Below are positions 1 to 8,152 of a DNA stretch of 16,937 nucleotides, piece by piece. Made by a program: the position numbers and the translations under genes. The notes beneath the pieces were generated by a model. That model was not told the DNA's origin and did not search any database. It worked only from the letters and a program-made list of their open reading frames with translations. Within the stretch, counting starts at the first letter, position 1, and each line of letters starts with the position of its first letter. The DNA comes from DASWHK01 sp036398215 (GTDB lineage: Bacteria; Acidobacteriota; UBA890): NCBI GenBank assembly GCA_036398215.1, contig DASWHK010000259.1, positions 1-16,937 on the forward strand, written 5' to 3'.

Positions 1-1574
1 TCGTGGGCGCCGGTCTCGAGGTCGATCAAGCGCAGCACCGCGCTATCGGGCGGGTAGCCGCGCTCGTCGTCGAAGGCACCAGAATATCGAAAGACGATCG
101 GGAACTTGCGCGGGGCCGGGTTGGAATCCAGGGAATTGTAGGGAAAGGGACCCCATACCCACTCGTCCGGCCGGTCGTAGATCACCTTGGCCTGCCGCGT
201 GGTGAGGTCGTAGCGCACCAGCGCTACGTGGTTCGTCGCTGCATTCGAGCGAGCAACCAGCAGCAGGATCGCGGATTCGTCGATCCACGCGAGCGACCTC
301 ACCGCGCGCACTTGATCGGAAGCATGCCCGATGAGCACGCCGGAATCGATCCGCTCGATCCGTCGCCGCACGAGATCTACCACCAGGAGATCCTCGCTCG
401 AGTATCTTGGGAGAACCTTCGAGCCGCTCGGCGAGAAGAGCACCGGGCCGAAGCCGCGGGTTGCGGAGTAGGCCGAAGAGAAACCGAGGTCCCTGGCGAT
501 CAGCCGGTCGTCGCTGCCATCGGCACGCACCGCCCTCAAGTCGGCGCGCCGGCCGGCAAGACCGAAGAGCCGCCGCTGCGAGAAGTAGTAGATCCACCTG
601 CCGTCGGGCGACACGAAGGGATCGAACGTCAGGCGCCCGGTGAGGCGGCGTTCCTCGCCGCCGGCGCCGAGCCGCCACAACGATCCGTGGATCGAGGACC
701 AAGAACCCGCGGCCACGATGATCGACGCGCCGGCGGGATCGATGGTCAGCTCCGCCACCGGCGCTGTCTTCCAGTCGGCGAAGACGTCGTCGTGGATGGC
801 CGGCGCGAAACCCAGCAGCGCGGTCAGCAGCCCGATGCTCGCCAACGACACCAGCGCCTTGACGTTGCTGGTCGCGCTGAGTGCCTCTTCGCCTGCAAAG
901 CGGCGGCCGGAGGCGATCAGCAGGAGCGTCGCCGCAACGCTGATCTCGATGGCGAACCAGGTGTCTCGAACATCCTCGTCGAAGCCGACGAGCGGCCATG
1001 CGGCGGCGATCAACGAGACCAGCAGCAGGGACGCCAGGAGGCCGGAGATCGTTGCGGTGAGGGGCCGCGCGCGATGGGTCGAAAAGTAGATCGCGGCGGC
1101 GAAGCCGAGAAACAACGGGGCCGGTCCGAAGACCGCGCGCGCCGGCGCCTGGAGCGTTCGATCGAAGCTCGCCAGGGTCGCTGCCATCGTCGCCGCTCCA
1201 CGTGCAAGCGAGTGAACGCCGAGGGCGACGATCATCGATCCCGCGACGATGAGCGCCGTGGCGAACGCCGCCAGCAACACCTTCGCCATCCATATGAGCG
1301 GGCGCCGCACCGGCCGGGAAAGCAGAAAGCCGGACGTGGCGCCGCTGCGCTCCTCCGCGAACACGCTCGCTCCGCTGGCGAGGGCGGCCAGGGGCCAGAG
1401 AAAGACGGCGAAGGTCACCGGCAGAACCTCGGCGACGCGTCGCAGCGTCGGCGCGCCGGAAGTTGCCGTCGCTCCGGCGAGCACGACGAGGGGCAGCAGC
1501 GCCGCCAGCGCCAGGCCGGCGAGCACGAGCGAGAGTTGCTCCCGCCATTCCTTCCACAGCAGGGCCCTCAGCAT
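1..1574 (-). CDS. P5: ABC-2-type permease fused to a beta-propeller-like domain, partial (C-terminus outside window)
   Basis: Fifth permease of the array; 524 residues are visible and the frame is open to the window edge. The start at 1574 is chosen for AGGAGG seven bases upstream and for the shared N-terminus MLRALLWKEWREQ. An in-frame ATG at 1598 sits in a direct repeat of ATGCTGAGG but has no ribosome site. About seven hydrophobic segments lie within residues 15-260. The cytosolic loop motif is LSRPVRRPLIW (about 85-95), diverged from the LSRPVSRxRVW of its siblings. TM4 carries IYFST. From about residue 265 the chain is beta-rich and propeller-like, with VSPDGRWIYY and the paralog element RLFGLAGRRADLRAVRADGS. 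No cysteine is seen in the visible part. By ABC-2 family knowledge it is the membrane half of an exporter or conformational pump powered by the ATPase at 10251-11186. The substrate is unknown. The call is firm; the function is inference. Confidence 0.88.
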   Translation of the reverse strand, partial: MLRALLWKEWREQLSLVLAGLALAALLPLVVLAGATATSGAPTLRRVAEVLPVTFAVFLWPLAALASGASVFAEERSGATSGFLLSRPVRRPLIWMAKVLLAAFATALIVAGSMIVALGVHSLARGAATMAATLASFDRTLQAPARAVFGPAPLFLGFAAAIYFSTHRARPLTATISGLLASLLLVSLIAAAWPLVGFDEDVRDTWFAIEISVAATLLLIASGRRFAGEEALSATSNVKALVSLASIGLLTALLGFAPAIHDDVFADWKTAPVAELTIDPAGASIIVAAGSWSSIHGSLWRLGAGGEERRLTGRLTFDPFVSPDGRWIYYFSQRRLFGLAGRRADLRAVRADGSDDRLIARDLGFSSAYSATRGFGPVLFSPSGSKVLPRYSSEDLLVVDLVRRRIERIDSGVLIGHASDQVRAVRSLAWIDESAILLLVARSNAATNHVALVRYDLTTRQAKVIYDRPDEWVWGPFPYNSLDSNPAPRKFPIVFRYSGAFDDERGYPPDSAVLRLIDLETGAH

Positions 1575-1648
1575 GGTGAACCCTCCTTGCCTCAGCATCT
1601 TGAGTCACGCGTGATCATCATTGGCCTCTAGGTGGTCCTGGCCCTGTC

Positions 1649-3853
1649 CTACTCCGCGCGCCGATAGAGGTCGCGTAGCAGCCCGGTGCGGGAGTCGCCG
1701 ATGGCGAAGGCGCCGTCGCCGTCGCCGCCGCCCTGCAAGACGAACAGGTTGCGGTCGAGCCAGCCGAGCGGGATCCAGCCGGGGGGGAAGCGATGGCTGG
1801 CGCCGTCGCGGCCGATGGTCAGGGCGTACGAGGCGGCGTCGTTGACACCGCGGATGTCGAGCAGGACCTCGTCTTGGGCCCGCGAAAGGAAGATGTCGTT
1901 GATGCGCATGGGATCGGCGGCGGCCGCACCGGCGCCCGGCTGCGACCAGTCGGCGGGGAGCGGCCAGCGCCGCTCCTGGCCGCTCTCGATGCCCCTGAGC
2001 CGAATGAGGCCTGCGGGAGGCTCCATGGGATCCGCGGCGCCGCCCCTCGCCTCCGGGGTGCAGTCGGCGAAGAGGACCTGCGGCTCGTTGTCGACGCGGC
2101 CGTCTTCGCGCTCGCTCCACCGCCGGTTCGCGGGCATGCCGAAGGCGGCGCAGCGCTCGAACTCGCGGCGCGCCTGCGGCTGATTCCAGGCGACTTCGAA
2201 TCGGTGGATCGGCATGGCGATCGCGGGGCGGTCGTTCGGGTCGCCGCCGACCGCCATCGCCACGTCGATCAGCTCGATCACCACGGTCGTTCCCGCCTGG
2301 GCCATCCCCGCCGTGGCTCCGGGCGCCTCGACGGGCGCAATCACCGGCAAGTACCTCCAATCGCCGTCGGGGACGCCGGCCGCCGGATTCCGCCGGCCCC
2401 AATCGAGAGCCGGCATCCGCCAGCCTGCGGGCAGGTCGTACAGCGAGCGGACCTCGCCGCTCGCGACGTGGTAGGCGCTCAGCGTCGTGGCGGCGCGGCC
2501 GGAGGTGGGAAGCTCCCCGGCGCCGGCGGGAACGAACAGCAACCAATCGCGGGGAGGGGAGCCGGAACCGGCGACATGGCCCAGGACGATCGCGTTCTCA
2601 AGCGGCGTGCCGGAGACGTCGCGGGTCTCGCCGCCCTGGCCGTCGAGCCGGGCCAGGGTCAGCCGGTTGCCGTCGAGGAAGACGACGCGGGAGCCGCCAT
2701 AGATGTGACTCCCGGCCCGCGAGTTGAAGAACAACGGCCGCACCGCCGGGATGTCGCGCAGCACCAGCCGGTCTACGGTCCCGGACCGGTCGACCAGGCG
2801 CAGGTCGAGGCCGCCGCCGCCGCCGCCGGCGATGCCGCGCCGCGACAGGTAGGCGACCCAGTTGTCCCCCGGCACCGGCGCCGGCGCGAAGGTGTGCCGG
2901 CCGGTGAGCGGGAAGATGCCGCCCGCGTCGGTGGGCAGCGACCAGATCTGGGTCGCGCCGCCATCCGGGGCGCTGACGGTCATGATGATCTGACGGCCGG
3001 AAAGCAGCACCGATTCCGCCTCGATCCTGGCCTCGGCCGGCGACAGGCTGGCGCGGGCGAAGACAACCGGCAGCAATCCGGCGGACAGCGTCGCCAGCAG
3101 GAGCGCTGCGGCCAGCAGCCGGCCCCCGGGCATCGCGCCGCCAATCAAGCCTCGGGAGGCCGCGAACAAGTCGCCCCAGGCGAACACGATCAGCGAGGCG
3201 ACCAGCACGCCGGCCGCCACCACCGTGAGCTCGAGCGCCAGCCACTGGGGCTCCAGGCGCGGGACGAGCGCCAGCCGCGACCAGACCAGGAAGATCCCCG
3301 CCATCAACGCCATCGCCAGGGCCAGCCCGGCGGCCGCCGCGGTCAGCGCCCGGGTCAGCAGCGCCGAGCAGAGCACCGAACAGGAGAACAGCAGGATCGT
3401 CGCGCTCGCCAGCGCCAGCGGGTCGTAGATCGCCGCGCCGGCGCCGCCGATGATCGCCGGCACGCCCGTCGCCGCCCATTCGGCCGGCAGCAGCCGGTTG
3501 ACGACCCCGATCACAAGCAGCGAGAAGAGGGCCACCACGGCCAGGGCGGCGAGCGCCGCGCCCACCTTCACCAGCCAGAGCCGGCGCCGCGACACCGGCC
3601 GCGACAGCAGGAATCGCAGCGTCCGCTCCTCCGACTCGTTGGCGATCGTCATCGAGCCCGTCGCGGCCGCCATCAGCGGCCACAGGCCGCCGAGAAAGAC
3701 GATCGGCAGCGCGGTGAGCAGGTCGCCCGGGGTGCCGTCCTGCAACACCGAGCCGGCGGCGATGAAAGCCGGCAGGACCGCGGCGAGCGCCATGCCGGCG
3801 AGCACCGCCGGCCGCTGCTCGCGCCACTCCTTCCAGGCCAGGACCTTCAACAT
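1649..3853 (-). CDS. P4: ABC-2-type permease fused to a beta-propeller-like domain
   Basis: 734 residues. The open frame extends upstream to 4207, but that part overlaps P3. The start at 3853 is chosen because MLKVLAWKEWREQR aligns with the sibling N-termini; the ribosome site there is weak. Seven hydrophobic segments are visible: about 15-36, 46-68, 97-119, 145-166, 170-191, 206-227 and 245-267. The cytosolic loop LSRPVSRRRLWLVK spans 84-97. TM4 contains CSVLCS (C158, C162), also found in P3. Residues about 280-734 are a beta-rich, propeller-like region with C568 and C598 flanking a strand ending VLFADC, and a six-glycine run at about 343-348. With seven helices and a cytosolic N-terminus, the propeller would be periplasmic (inference). 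It starts 70 bases after the P3 stop. It is the longest sibling, with extra loops around 480-600. Its partner is probably the shared ATPase; the substrate is unknown. Confidence 0.9.
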   Translation of the reverse strand: MLKVLAWKEWREQRPAVLAGMALAAVLPAFIAAGSVLQDGTPGDLLTALPIVFLGGLWPLMAAATGSMTIANESEERTLRFLLSRPVSRRRLWLVKVGAALAALAVVALFSLLVIGVVNRLLPAEWAATGVPAIIGGAGAAIYDPLALASATILLFSCSVLCSALLTRALTAAAAGLALAMALMAGIFLVWSRLALVPRLEPQWLALELTVVAAGVLVASLIVFAWGDLFAASRGLIGGAMPGGRLLAAALLLATLSAGLLPVVFARASLSPAEARIEAESVLLSGRQIIMTVSAPDGGATQIWSLPTDAGGIFPLTGRHTFAPAPVPGDNWVAYLSRRGIAGGGGGGLDLRLVDRSGTVDRLVLRDIPAVRPLFFNSRAGSHIYGGSRVVFLDGNRLTLARLDGQGGETRDVSGTPLENAIVLGHVAGSGSPPRDWLLFVPAGAGELPTSGRAATTLSAYHVASGEVRSLYDLPAGWRMPALDWGRRNPAAGVPDGDWRYLPVIAPVEAPGATAGMAQAGTTVVIELIDVAMAVGGDPNDRPAIAMPIHRFEVAWNQPQARREFERCAAFGMPANRRWSEREDGRVDNEPQVLFADCTPEARGGAADPMEPPAGLIRLRGIESGQERRWPLPADWSQPGAGAAAADPMRINDIFLSRAQDEVLLDIRGVNDAASYALTIGRDGASHRFPPGWIPLGWLDRNLFVLQGGGDGDGAFAIGDSRTGLLRDLYRRAE
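2811..2828. repeat. (CCG)6 microsatellite inside P4
   Basis: Six perfect CCG triplets on the plus strand encode the poly-glycine run at about residues 343-348 of P4. It lies where the other paralogs have the FGLR...ELRxxRPDG loop. A triplet tract can change length without breaking the frame, so loop length may vary between strains. Confidence 0.8.
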
Positions 3854-3927
3854 GATCGCGCTTCGTGCACAGGTGGCGCGGCCCGTTTCGGGCGGTTCGC
3901 GGCTCGCGGCTTCTCCGGCCGGCTCAT
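3847..3927 (-). CDS. Candidate mini-ORF bridging P3 and P4
   Basis: A 26-residue ORF (begins MSRPEKPRAA, ends ARSC), rich in Arg, Ala and Pro. Its ATG overlaps the P3 stop as ATGA, and its stop lies inside the first codons of P4, so it spans the whole 70-base gap. No Shine-Dalgarno precedes it, so it would depend on coupling to P3. It has no recognisable domain. It may be only a chance open frame in GC-rich DNA. Confidence 0.22.
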   Translation of the reverse strand: MSRPEKPRAANRPKRAAPPVHEARSC

Positions 3928-5960
3928 GGGTAGATCGTCCGCATCGTGCCGGTGAGAACGTCGACGATGCCCAGCCGCAGCTCTGGAGCTCTTCGCCCCA
4001 GCAAGACGTCGTTTTCGCCGATCCAACGGACAGGGAGCATGCCGTCGACGAGGGCACGGACCTGACCTTCGCGGGTGACCAGCTGGGTGCCCCAAGGGTC
4101 GCCGTAGCCATGGCGGGCGTAGAGGAGCAGCCGCTCCCCGTCGGGCGAGAGCGATACCTCGCGGGGCGATCCCACGTCGTAGCCCTCGAGGACGGCGAAG
4201 CTTTCATCGGCGCCGGTCGCCAGGTCCCGCACTCTGATCTCGGTGCGAGAGTCGCCGGTGCGCAGCTGCCCCGAGCAGTTGCCGTACACGAAGCGGGCGC
4301 CGTCCTCGGAGAAGCCCCAGAGCTCGCAGGGCGATCGGCTCAGCTCCTGGCTCTCGCCGCTGGCCGTGTCGATCAGAACCAACTTTTCGCCGTCGGCGTC
4401 CTCGATCCAGGCCGGCAGCCAGCCCCAGGCCCGCTGCGGCAGCGTCCCGTACGAAAAAACGCTCGAATAGACCCGAAATCGTTGCGCACCGGCGAGCTGC
4501 GCCACGGCCCGCGTCTCCCCGCTCTCGGGGTCGAACGCCAGCAGCTCCGTCTCGCGCAGGGCCGATCCCCATTCCGCGGGCGAGCCGCCTTCCCTCGGGC
4601 GTTGGAGGTTGAAACGGTTGGAAATGCGCGAGAAGAGCAGCTCCGCCGGCTCGCTCGCGGCCCAGCCGATCACGTCGCCGTTGTGGGCGACGATGCCGAT
4701 GTTCTCGGTGATCCCGAGGTCGACCTCGCGAGCCTCACCGCGCGAGATCGAGCCGATCATCACCCGGATCGGCGTCACCCAGGCGACCTGGTCGTTGTCG
4801 GGGGCCACCAGTAGGGAAAAGGAAGAGTAGCCCCAGTCCAAGTTCAGGACGTCGGAGATCGCGTGATCTTCCGAGCCATCGGGTCTTACGGCGCGGATCT
4901 GCCCCTCCTCGGCGAGCATGCCGAGGTAGCCGCCGTGCGAGACGTACACGATCCAGCGGCCGTCGGACGAGGCGACCGGATGGGTGGCATGGGCGACGAG
5001 GACGTCGCGCGAGGCATCGGCGGCCAGGGGCAGCGCGGTGACGCGCGTGGACAGACCGCTCGCGGTCAGCTCCGCGAGCATCGCCGTATCACCCGCCAAC
5101 GCCAGATCGCCCTGTATCGATGCGGCGGACGATGCCATCATCCGCAGGCCTCCATAGGCCGACGGCACCGCGCCGAGGACCATCACGGCGAGCGCCACCA
5201 CGAGCAGCGGCCGCAGGAAGCTCTGGGGGCGCCGCTCGGCGAGCACGTCGGCGCGGCGAAAGACGACGAATGCGGCGAGCAGGACGCCGATCGTCGCCAC
5301 TGGCACGCCGGCCATCGCTCGTAGTCCGTAGAAGGCATTGGAGAAGCTACCGGCGAGGCGCGCCGAGGTCGGCAGCACCAGCCACCAGACCGCCCAGGCC
5401 GCGCCGAGCATGCCGGCGGCGACCAGAACGCCCGCCGCGGCCGCGGCGATCGGCCGGCGGGCGAACGTCGAGCAGTACAACGAGCAGCCGAACAGCAAGG
5501 CGAGCGGCGCCCCGTCGGTGAGCACGTCGTAGATCCTGCCGTCGAGCTGGCGAGCGATCATTTCGCTGAACCCGAGGCCCGCCCCCCCGCTCAGCCACGT
5601 GTAGATGGCGCCGATAAGCATGGTGCCGGCGACGACCGCCAGGAACGCCGCCAGCGCCGAGCCGGCCTTGATCAGCCAGACGCGGCCCCGCGACACCGGT
5701 CGCGACAGCAGGAAGCGCAGGCTGTCGTCGGAGCGATCGGCGGCGAATGCGTTCGCCCCCGTGGCCGCGGCGAGCAGTGGCCAGACGAACAGCGTGAGCA
5801 GCGGCGGCAGCGCCGCCACAAGATCGCCGAAGCGATAGCGCGACGAGGTCGCCAGCGCCCCCGCCATCAGAAAGAGCGGCAGCACCGCGGCGATCGCCAG
5901 GCCCGCCAGCACCAGCGACCGCTGGGTCCGCCACTCCTTCCAGAGGAGAGCTCTTGTCAT
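3924..5960 (-). CDS. P3: ABC-2-type permease fused to a beta-propeller-like domain
   Basis: 678 residues. The start at 5960 is chosen for MTRALLWKEWRTQR, matching the sibling N-termini, and for GGAGG about eight bases upstream; the frame opens further upstream but would overlap P2. Hydrophobic segments lie at about 15-37, 46-68, 98-120, 148-166, 170-197, 216-235 and 249-270. The loop LSRPVSRGRVWLIK (85-98) is the likely ATPase contact, by analogy with coupling helices of ABC-2 permeases. TM4 has CSLYCS (C159, C163), a feature shared only with P4. The propeller-like part, from about residue 285, includes SSDGRWIVYVSHGG, RAVRPDGSEDH and SLSPDGERLLLYA. It carries a cysteine pair, C545 and C562, around SEDGARFVYGNC. 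It is probably co-transcribed with the whole array. The substrate is unknown; the family call is firm. Confidence 0.91.
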   Translation of the reverse strand: MTRALLWKEWRTQRSLVLAGLAIAAVLPLFLMAGALATSSRYRFGDLVAALPPLLTLFVWPLLAAATGANAFAADRSDDSLRFLLSRPVSRGRVWLIKAGSALAAFLAVVAGTMLIGAIYTWLSGGAGLGFSEMIARQLDGRIYDVLTDGAPLALLFGCSLYCSTFARRPIAAAAAGVLVAAGMLGAAWAVWWLVLPTSARLAGSFSNAFYGLRAMAGVPVATIGVLLAAFVVFRRADVLAERRPQSFLRPLLVVALAVMVLGAVPSAYGGLRMMASSAASIQGDLALAGDTAMLAELTASGLSTRVTALPLAADASRDVLVAHATHPVASSDGRWIVYVSHGGYLGMLAEEGQIRAVRPDGSEDHAISDVLNLDWGYSSFSLLVAPDNDQVAWVTPIRVMIGSISRGEAREVDLGITENIGIVAHNGDVIGWAASEPAELLFSRISNRFNLQRPREGGSPAEWGSALRETELLAFDPESGETRAVAQLAGAQRFRVYSSVFSYGTLPQRAWGWLPAWIEDADGEKLVLIDTASGESQELSRSPCELWGFSEDGARFVYGNCSGQLRTGDSRTEIRVRDLATGADESFAVLEGYDVGSPREVSLSPDGERLLLYARHGYGDPWGTQLVTREGQVRALVDGMLPVRWIGENDVLLGRRAPELRLGIVDVLTGTMRTIYP

Positions 5961-6040
5961 TGCCGTTCCTCCGCCGTGGTCGTGAACGCCGCCCGCCGTC
6001 CCGAGTTCGTGACCATGACCGTTCGAGCCCCGCGCTTCAT
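5957..6040 (-). CDS. Candidate mini-ORF bridging P2 and P3 with ATGA overlaps at both ends
   Basis: A 27-residue ORF (begins MKRGARTVMV, ends TAEERQ). Its ATG overlaps the P2 stop as ATGA, with GGAG seven bases upstream inside the P2 coding end. Its own stop overlaps the P3 start as ATGA. Its last codons contain the GGAGG that serves P3. This is the best formed of the three bridging ORFs and could keep ribosomes moving from P2 to P3. The peptide resembles nothing I know. Confidence 0.35.
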   Translation of the reverse strand: MKRGARTVMVTNSGRRAAFTTTAEERQ

Positions 6041-8148
6041 TGCCCGACTCCGGCAATGACCTCGATCTCGCCGGTATCGACGTCGAGCAGCGCGATCGAA
6101 CGTTCGCGCGACGACCCGCGCCAGACGACCAGACGGTCCTCGTCGAGCCATCCATGGACCTGCCACGACAGCGGTTGCTCGAGCCGCCGGGCGCCGCCGT
6201 TCTCGACATCGACGACGAGGTAGCGATGCGCCAGTCGAGCCGAGTCGACGAATTCTCCGCCGAGCCCGAGGACTTGCCGGCGACCCTGCTCGCGGCCACG
6301 CACTCGGACCAGCAGCCTGCTGCCGGCAGGGGAGGGCAAAAGCCGATCGAGGCGACCGTCGAGCTCGGCCAGGACGACGTCCTCGCCGCTGCCGAAGTCG
6401 TGAACGCGAAGCCGGCCACCCGGGTCCCCGTCGTTCGGGCAATCCGGGTAGTAGACGCGATCGCCGTCGGGTGACAGGCTCAGGTCGGACAGCCTGGGGC
6501 ACCGTGGAAATGCGGTGACCCGGCCGGTGGCGAGCTCGATCACCGACAGGCCGTCTTGGCTCGCGGGCTCGGGATCGATCCGAGCGATCATCGCGTCGCC
6601 CCCGGCGCCCGCTGCCTCACTGCTCGCGCCGCCGATCGTCGCGCGGTTGCGGCTCTCGCTTACGGCTCCGCCACGCCCGGCGGAACGGCTCGCGGCGCCC
6701 GCGTTGCGGCCACCGGCGTCGTTGCGGTCACCGCCGGCTTGCCGGTAGTTGTCGAAGACCACCGCCCGCGCCCCGGAGAGCGATCGTACCGTGAGGCGCT
6801 GCAGGCCGTCGGGAGCATAGAGGTCGGCGACCTCACCGGTCGTGGCGTCGACCGAGACGAGGGCGATCCGCTCTAGCACGAGGATGCGGGTGTCATCGAT
6901 CCACAGCGGCCAATATGGCGGCGACGCGGATGTGCGTCGCAGGGAAACCTGGCGGAGCCAGCCGCCGGTCTCGAGCGAGGCGATCGACAGCGTGGGGCCG
7001 GCGATGGTGGCGATCTTGCTGCCGTCCGGGGAGACCGCCGGCCATCCAGAGCAGGGAACACCGGGCAAGATCCGGCGGTCATCGCTGCCGTCGAGGAAGG
7101 CCACGCGCAGCTCGCAGCCGGCCCGACGGAAGCCGAAGGGCCCGCCGCGGGTCGCGTAGAAGAGCCGATCCCCGGCGGGCGACGGCAGCGCCCATACGGC
7201 GAACCGATCGGTCAGCAGGCGGACCGGCTGCCCGGCGGCGGCGAGTCCGTAGCGCCGGCCGCTGAAGGTGCTGCCGCCGACCCGCACGATCACGCCGGCG
7301 CCCCCCGGAACGGTCGCGACGATGCGTACCTCGGGGAGGTCGGTCCAGGTCAGCAGATTGGCGCTCGCCACCATGCCCACCAGGAAGACCACCGCGATCC
7401 CCGCTGCCGCCAGACGGACAGCTCGGCGGCGCTCGGCGCCCGCCAGCGTGCCGCCGGCGCGAAACACGTACAAGGCGCCGCCGAGAATCGCCAAGCTGGC
7501 GAACAGAAACACCGCCGCGAGCAACGTTCCCGAGCTGCCCCTCCCCCGCGGGTCGGCCGAGAAGAGACTGACGGTCCACAAGGTGCCGGCGGTCATCGCG
7601 ATCCCACCCCCGATGCCGTAGATCGCGGTGATCATTTGCCGGCGACCGAACGCCGAGAAGAAGATCGCCGCCGCGAACGAGGCGGCCACGAAGCCGAGCG
7701 CCGTCACCTGCGCGGCGCTGCTCGTCAGATTGCTCACCGGATCGGAGGTGAACGGGAACGAGGGCCCCCCGTTGCCGGCGCCAAGGCCGATCTGCCACGT
7801 CAGCCAGAACGAGAAGACGACGATCGAGATGAGCGCCAGCCCGGCGACGAACACCTTGATGATCCACACACGCGTCCTCGACACCGGCCGCGACATCAAG
7901 AAGTCGAGCGAGCCGGCTGCGGTTGCCTCGGCGTTGGTGGTCGCCCCGGCCAGCGCCGCGAATAGCGGCCACACGATCACCGCCATCAGGAAGGGGATCA
8001 GGTCGGCGACGTCGCCGAGGTTGTCGTCGGGCGCGGCCGACGCCGCCACCGCGAAGACGATCGCCGGCAGCAGCACCGCCATGCCGATCCCCGCGGCCGC
8101 GACCTGTCGCTGCTCCCGCCATTCCTTCCAGATCAGGGCTCTCAGCAT
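6037..8148 (-). CDS. P2: ABC-2-type permease fused to a beta-propeller-like domain
   Basis: 703 residues. The start at 8148 is chosen for MLRALIWKEWREQR and AGGTG seven to eight bases upstream. It begins four bases after the P1 stop, so the two are probably translationally coupled. Hydrophobic segments lie at about 17-38, 51-70, 98-120, 146-166, 172-195, 208-230 and 243-265. The loop LMSRPVSRTRVWIIK spans 84-98. The outer loop between TM3 and TM4 has FPFTSDPVSNLT, nearly matching P1. The propeller-like region from about residue 270 has SPDG motifs at 373-376 and 559-562 and two cysteine pairs (C345/C366 and C550/C570), in the same places as those of P1. Residues about 471-520 are a Gly/Ala/Ser/Arg-rich insertion missing from the siblings. 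P1 and P2 look like the closest pair in the array and may form a heterodimer (inference). Confidence 0.91.
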   Translation of the reverse strand: MLRALIWKEWREQRQVAAAGIGMAVLLPAIVFAVAASAAPDDNLGDVADLIPFLMAVIVWPLFAALAGATTNAEATAAGSLDFLMSRPVSRTRVWIIKVFVAGLALISIVVFSFWLTWQIGLGAGNGGPSFPFTSDPVSNLTSSAAQVTALGFVAASFAAAIFFSAFGRRQMITAIYGIGGGIAMTAGTLWTVSLFSADPRGRGSSGTLLAAVFLFASLAILGGALYVFRAGGTLAGAERRRAVRLAAAGIAVVFLVGMVASANLLTWTDLPEVRIVATVPGGAGVIVRVGGSTFSGRRYGLAAAGQPVRLLTDRFAVWALPSPAGDRLFYATRGGPFGFRRAGCELRVAFLDGSDDRRILPGVPCSGWPAVSPDGSKIATIAGPTLSIASLETGGWLRQVSLRRTSASPPYWPLWIDDTRILVLERIALVSVDATTGEVADLYAPDGLQRLTVRSLSGARAVVFDNYRQAGGDRNDAGGRNAGAASRSAGRGGAVSESRNRATIGGASSEAAGAGGDAMIARIDPEPASQDGLSVIELATGRVTAFPRCPRLSDLSLSPDGDRVYYPDCPNDGDPGGRLRVHDFGSGEDVVLAELDGRLDRLLPSPAGSRLLVRVRGREQGRRQVLGLGGEFVDSARLAHRYLVVDVENGGARRLEQPLSWQVHGWLDEDRLVVWRGSSRERSIALLDVDTGEIEVIAGVGQ
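6589..6738 (-). other. Low-complexity Gly/Ala/Arg/Ser insertion in P2
   Basis: About 50 codons (P2 residues 471-520) encode a hydrophilic segment built from Gly, Ala, Ser, Arg and Asn. It interrupts the beta-rich propeller region at a point where P1, P3 and P4 have no comparable stretch. It is most likely a disordered loop between blades. Confidence 0.6.
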
Positions 8149-8152
8149 GGCG

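Noticed and set aside
1592..1621. Nine-codon ORF in the P4-P5 gap as another bridging ORF
   Set aside because: It does not touch the P4 stop, and it ends before the P5 ribosome site, so it lacks the two-sided overlap of the other three.
3854..4207. Upstream extension of the P4 frame to 4207
   Set aside because: It would overlap the P3 coding end, and the extra residues are Arg/Ser-rich without pattern. The family N-terminus MLKVLAWKEWREQR begins at 3853.
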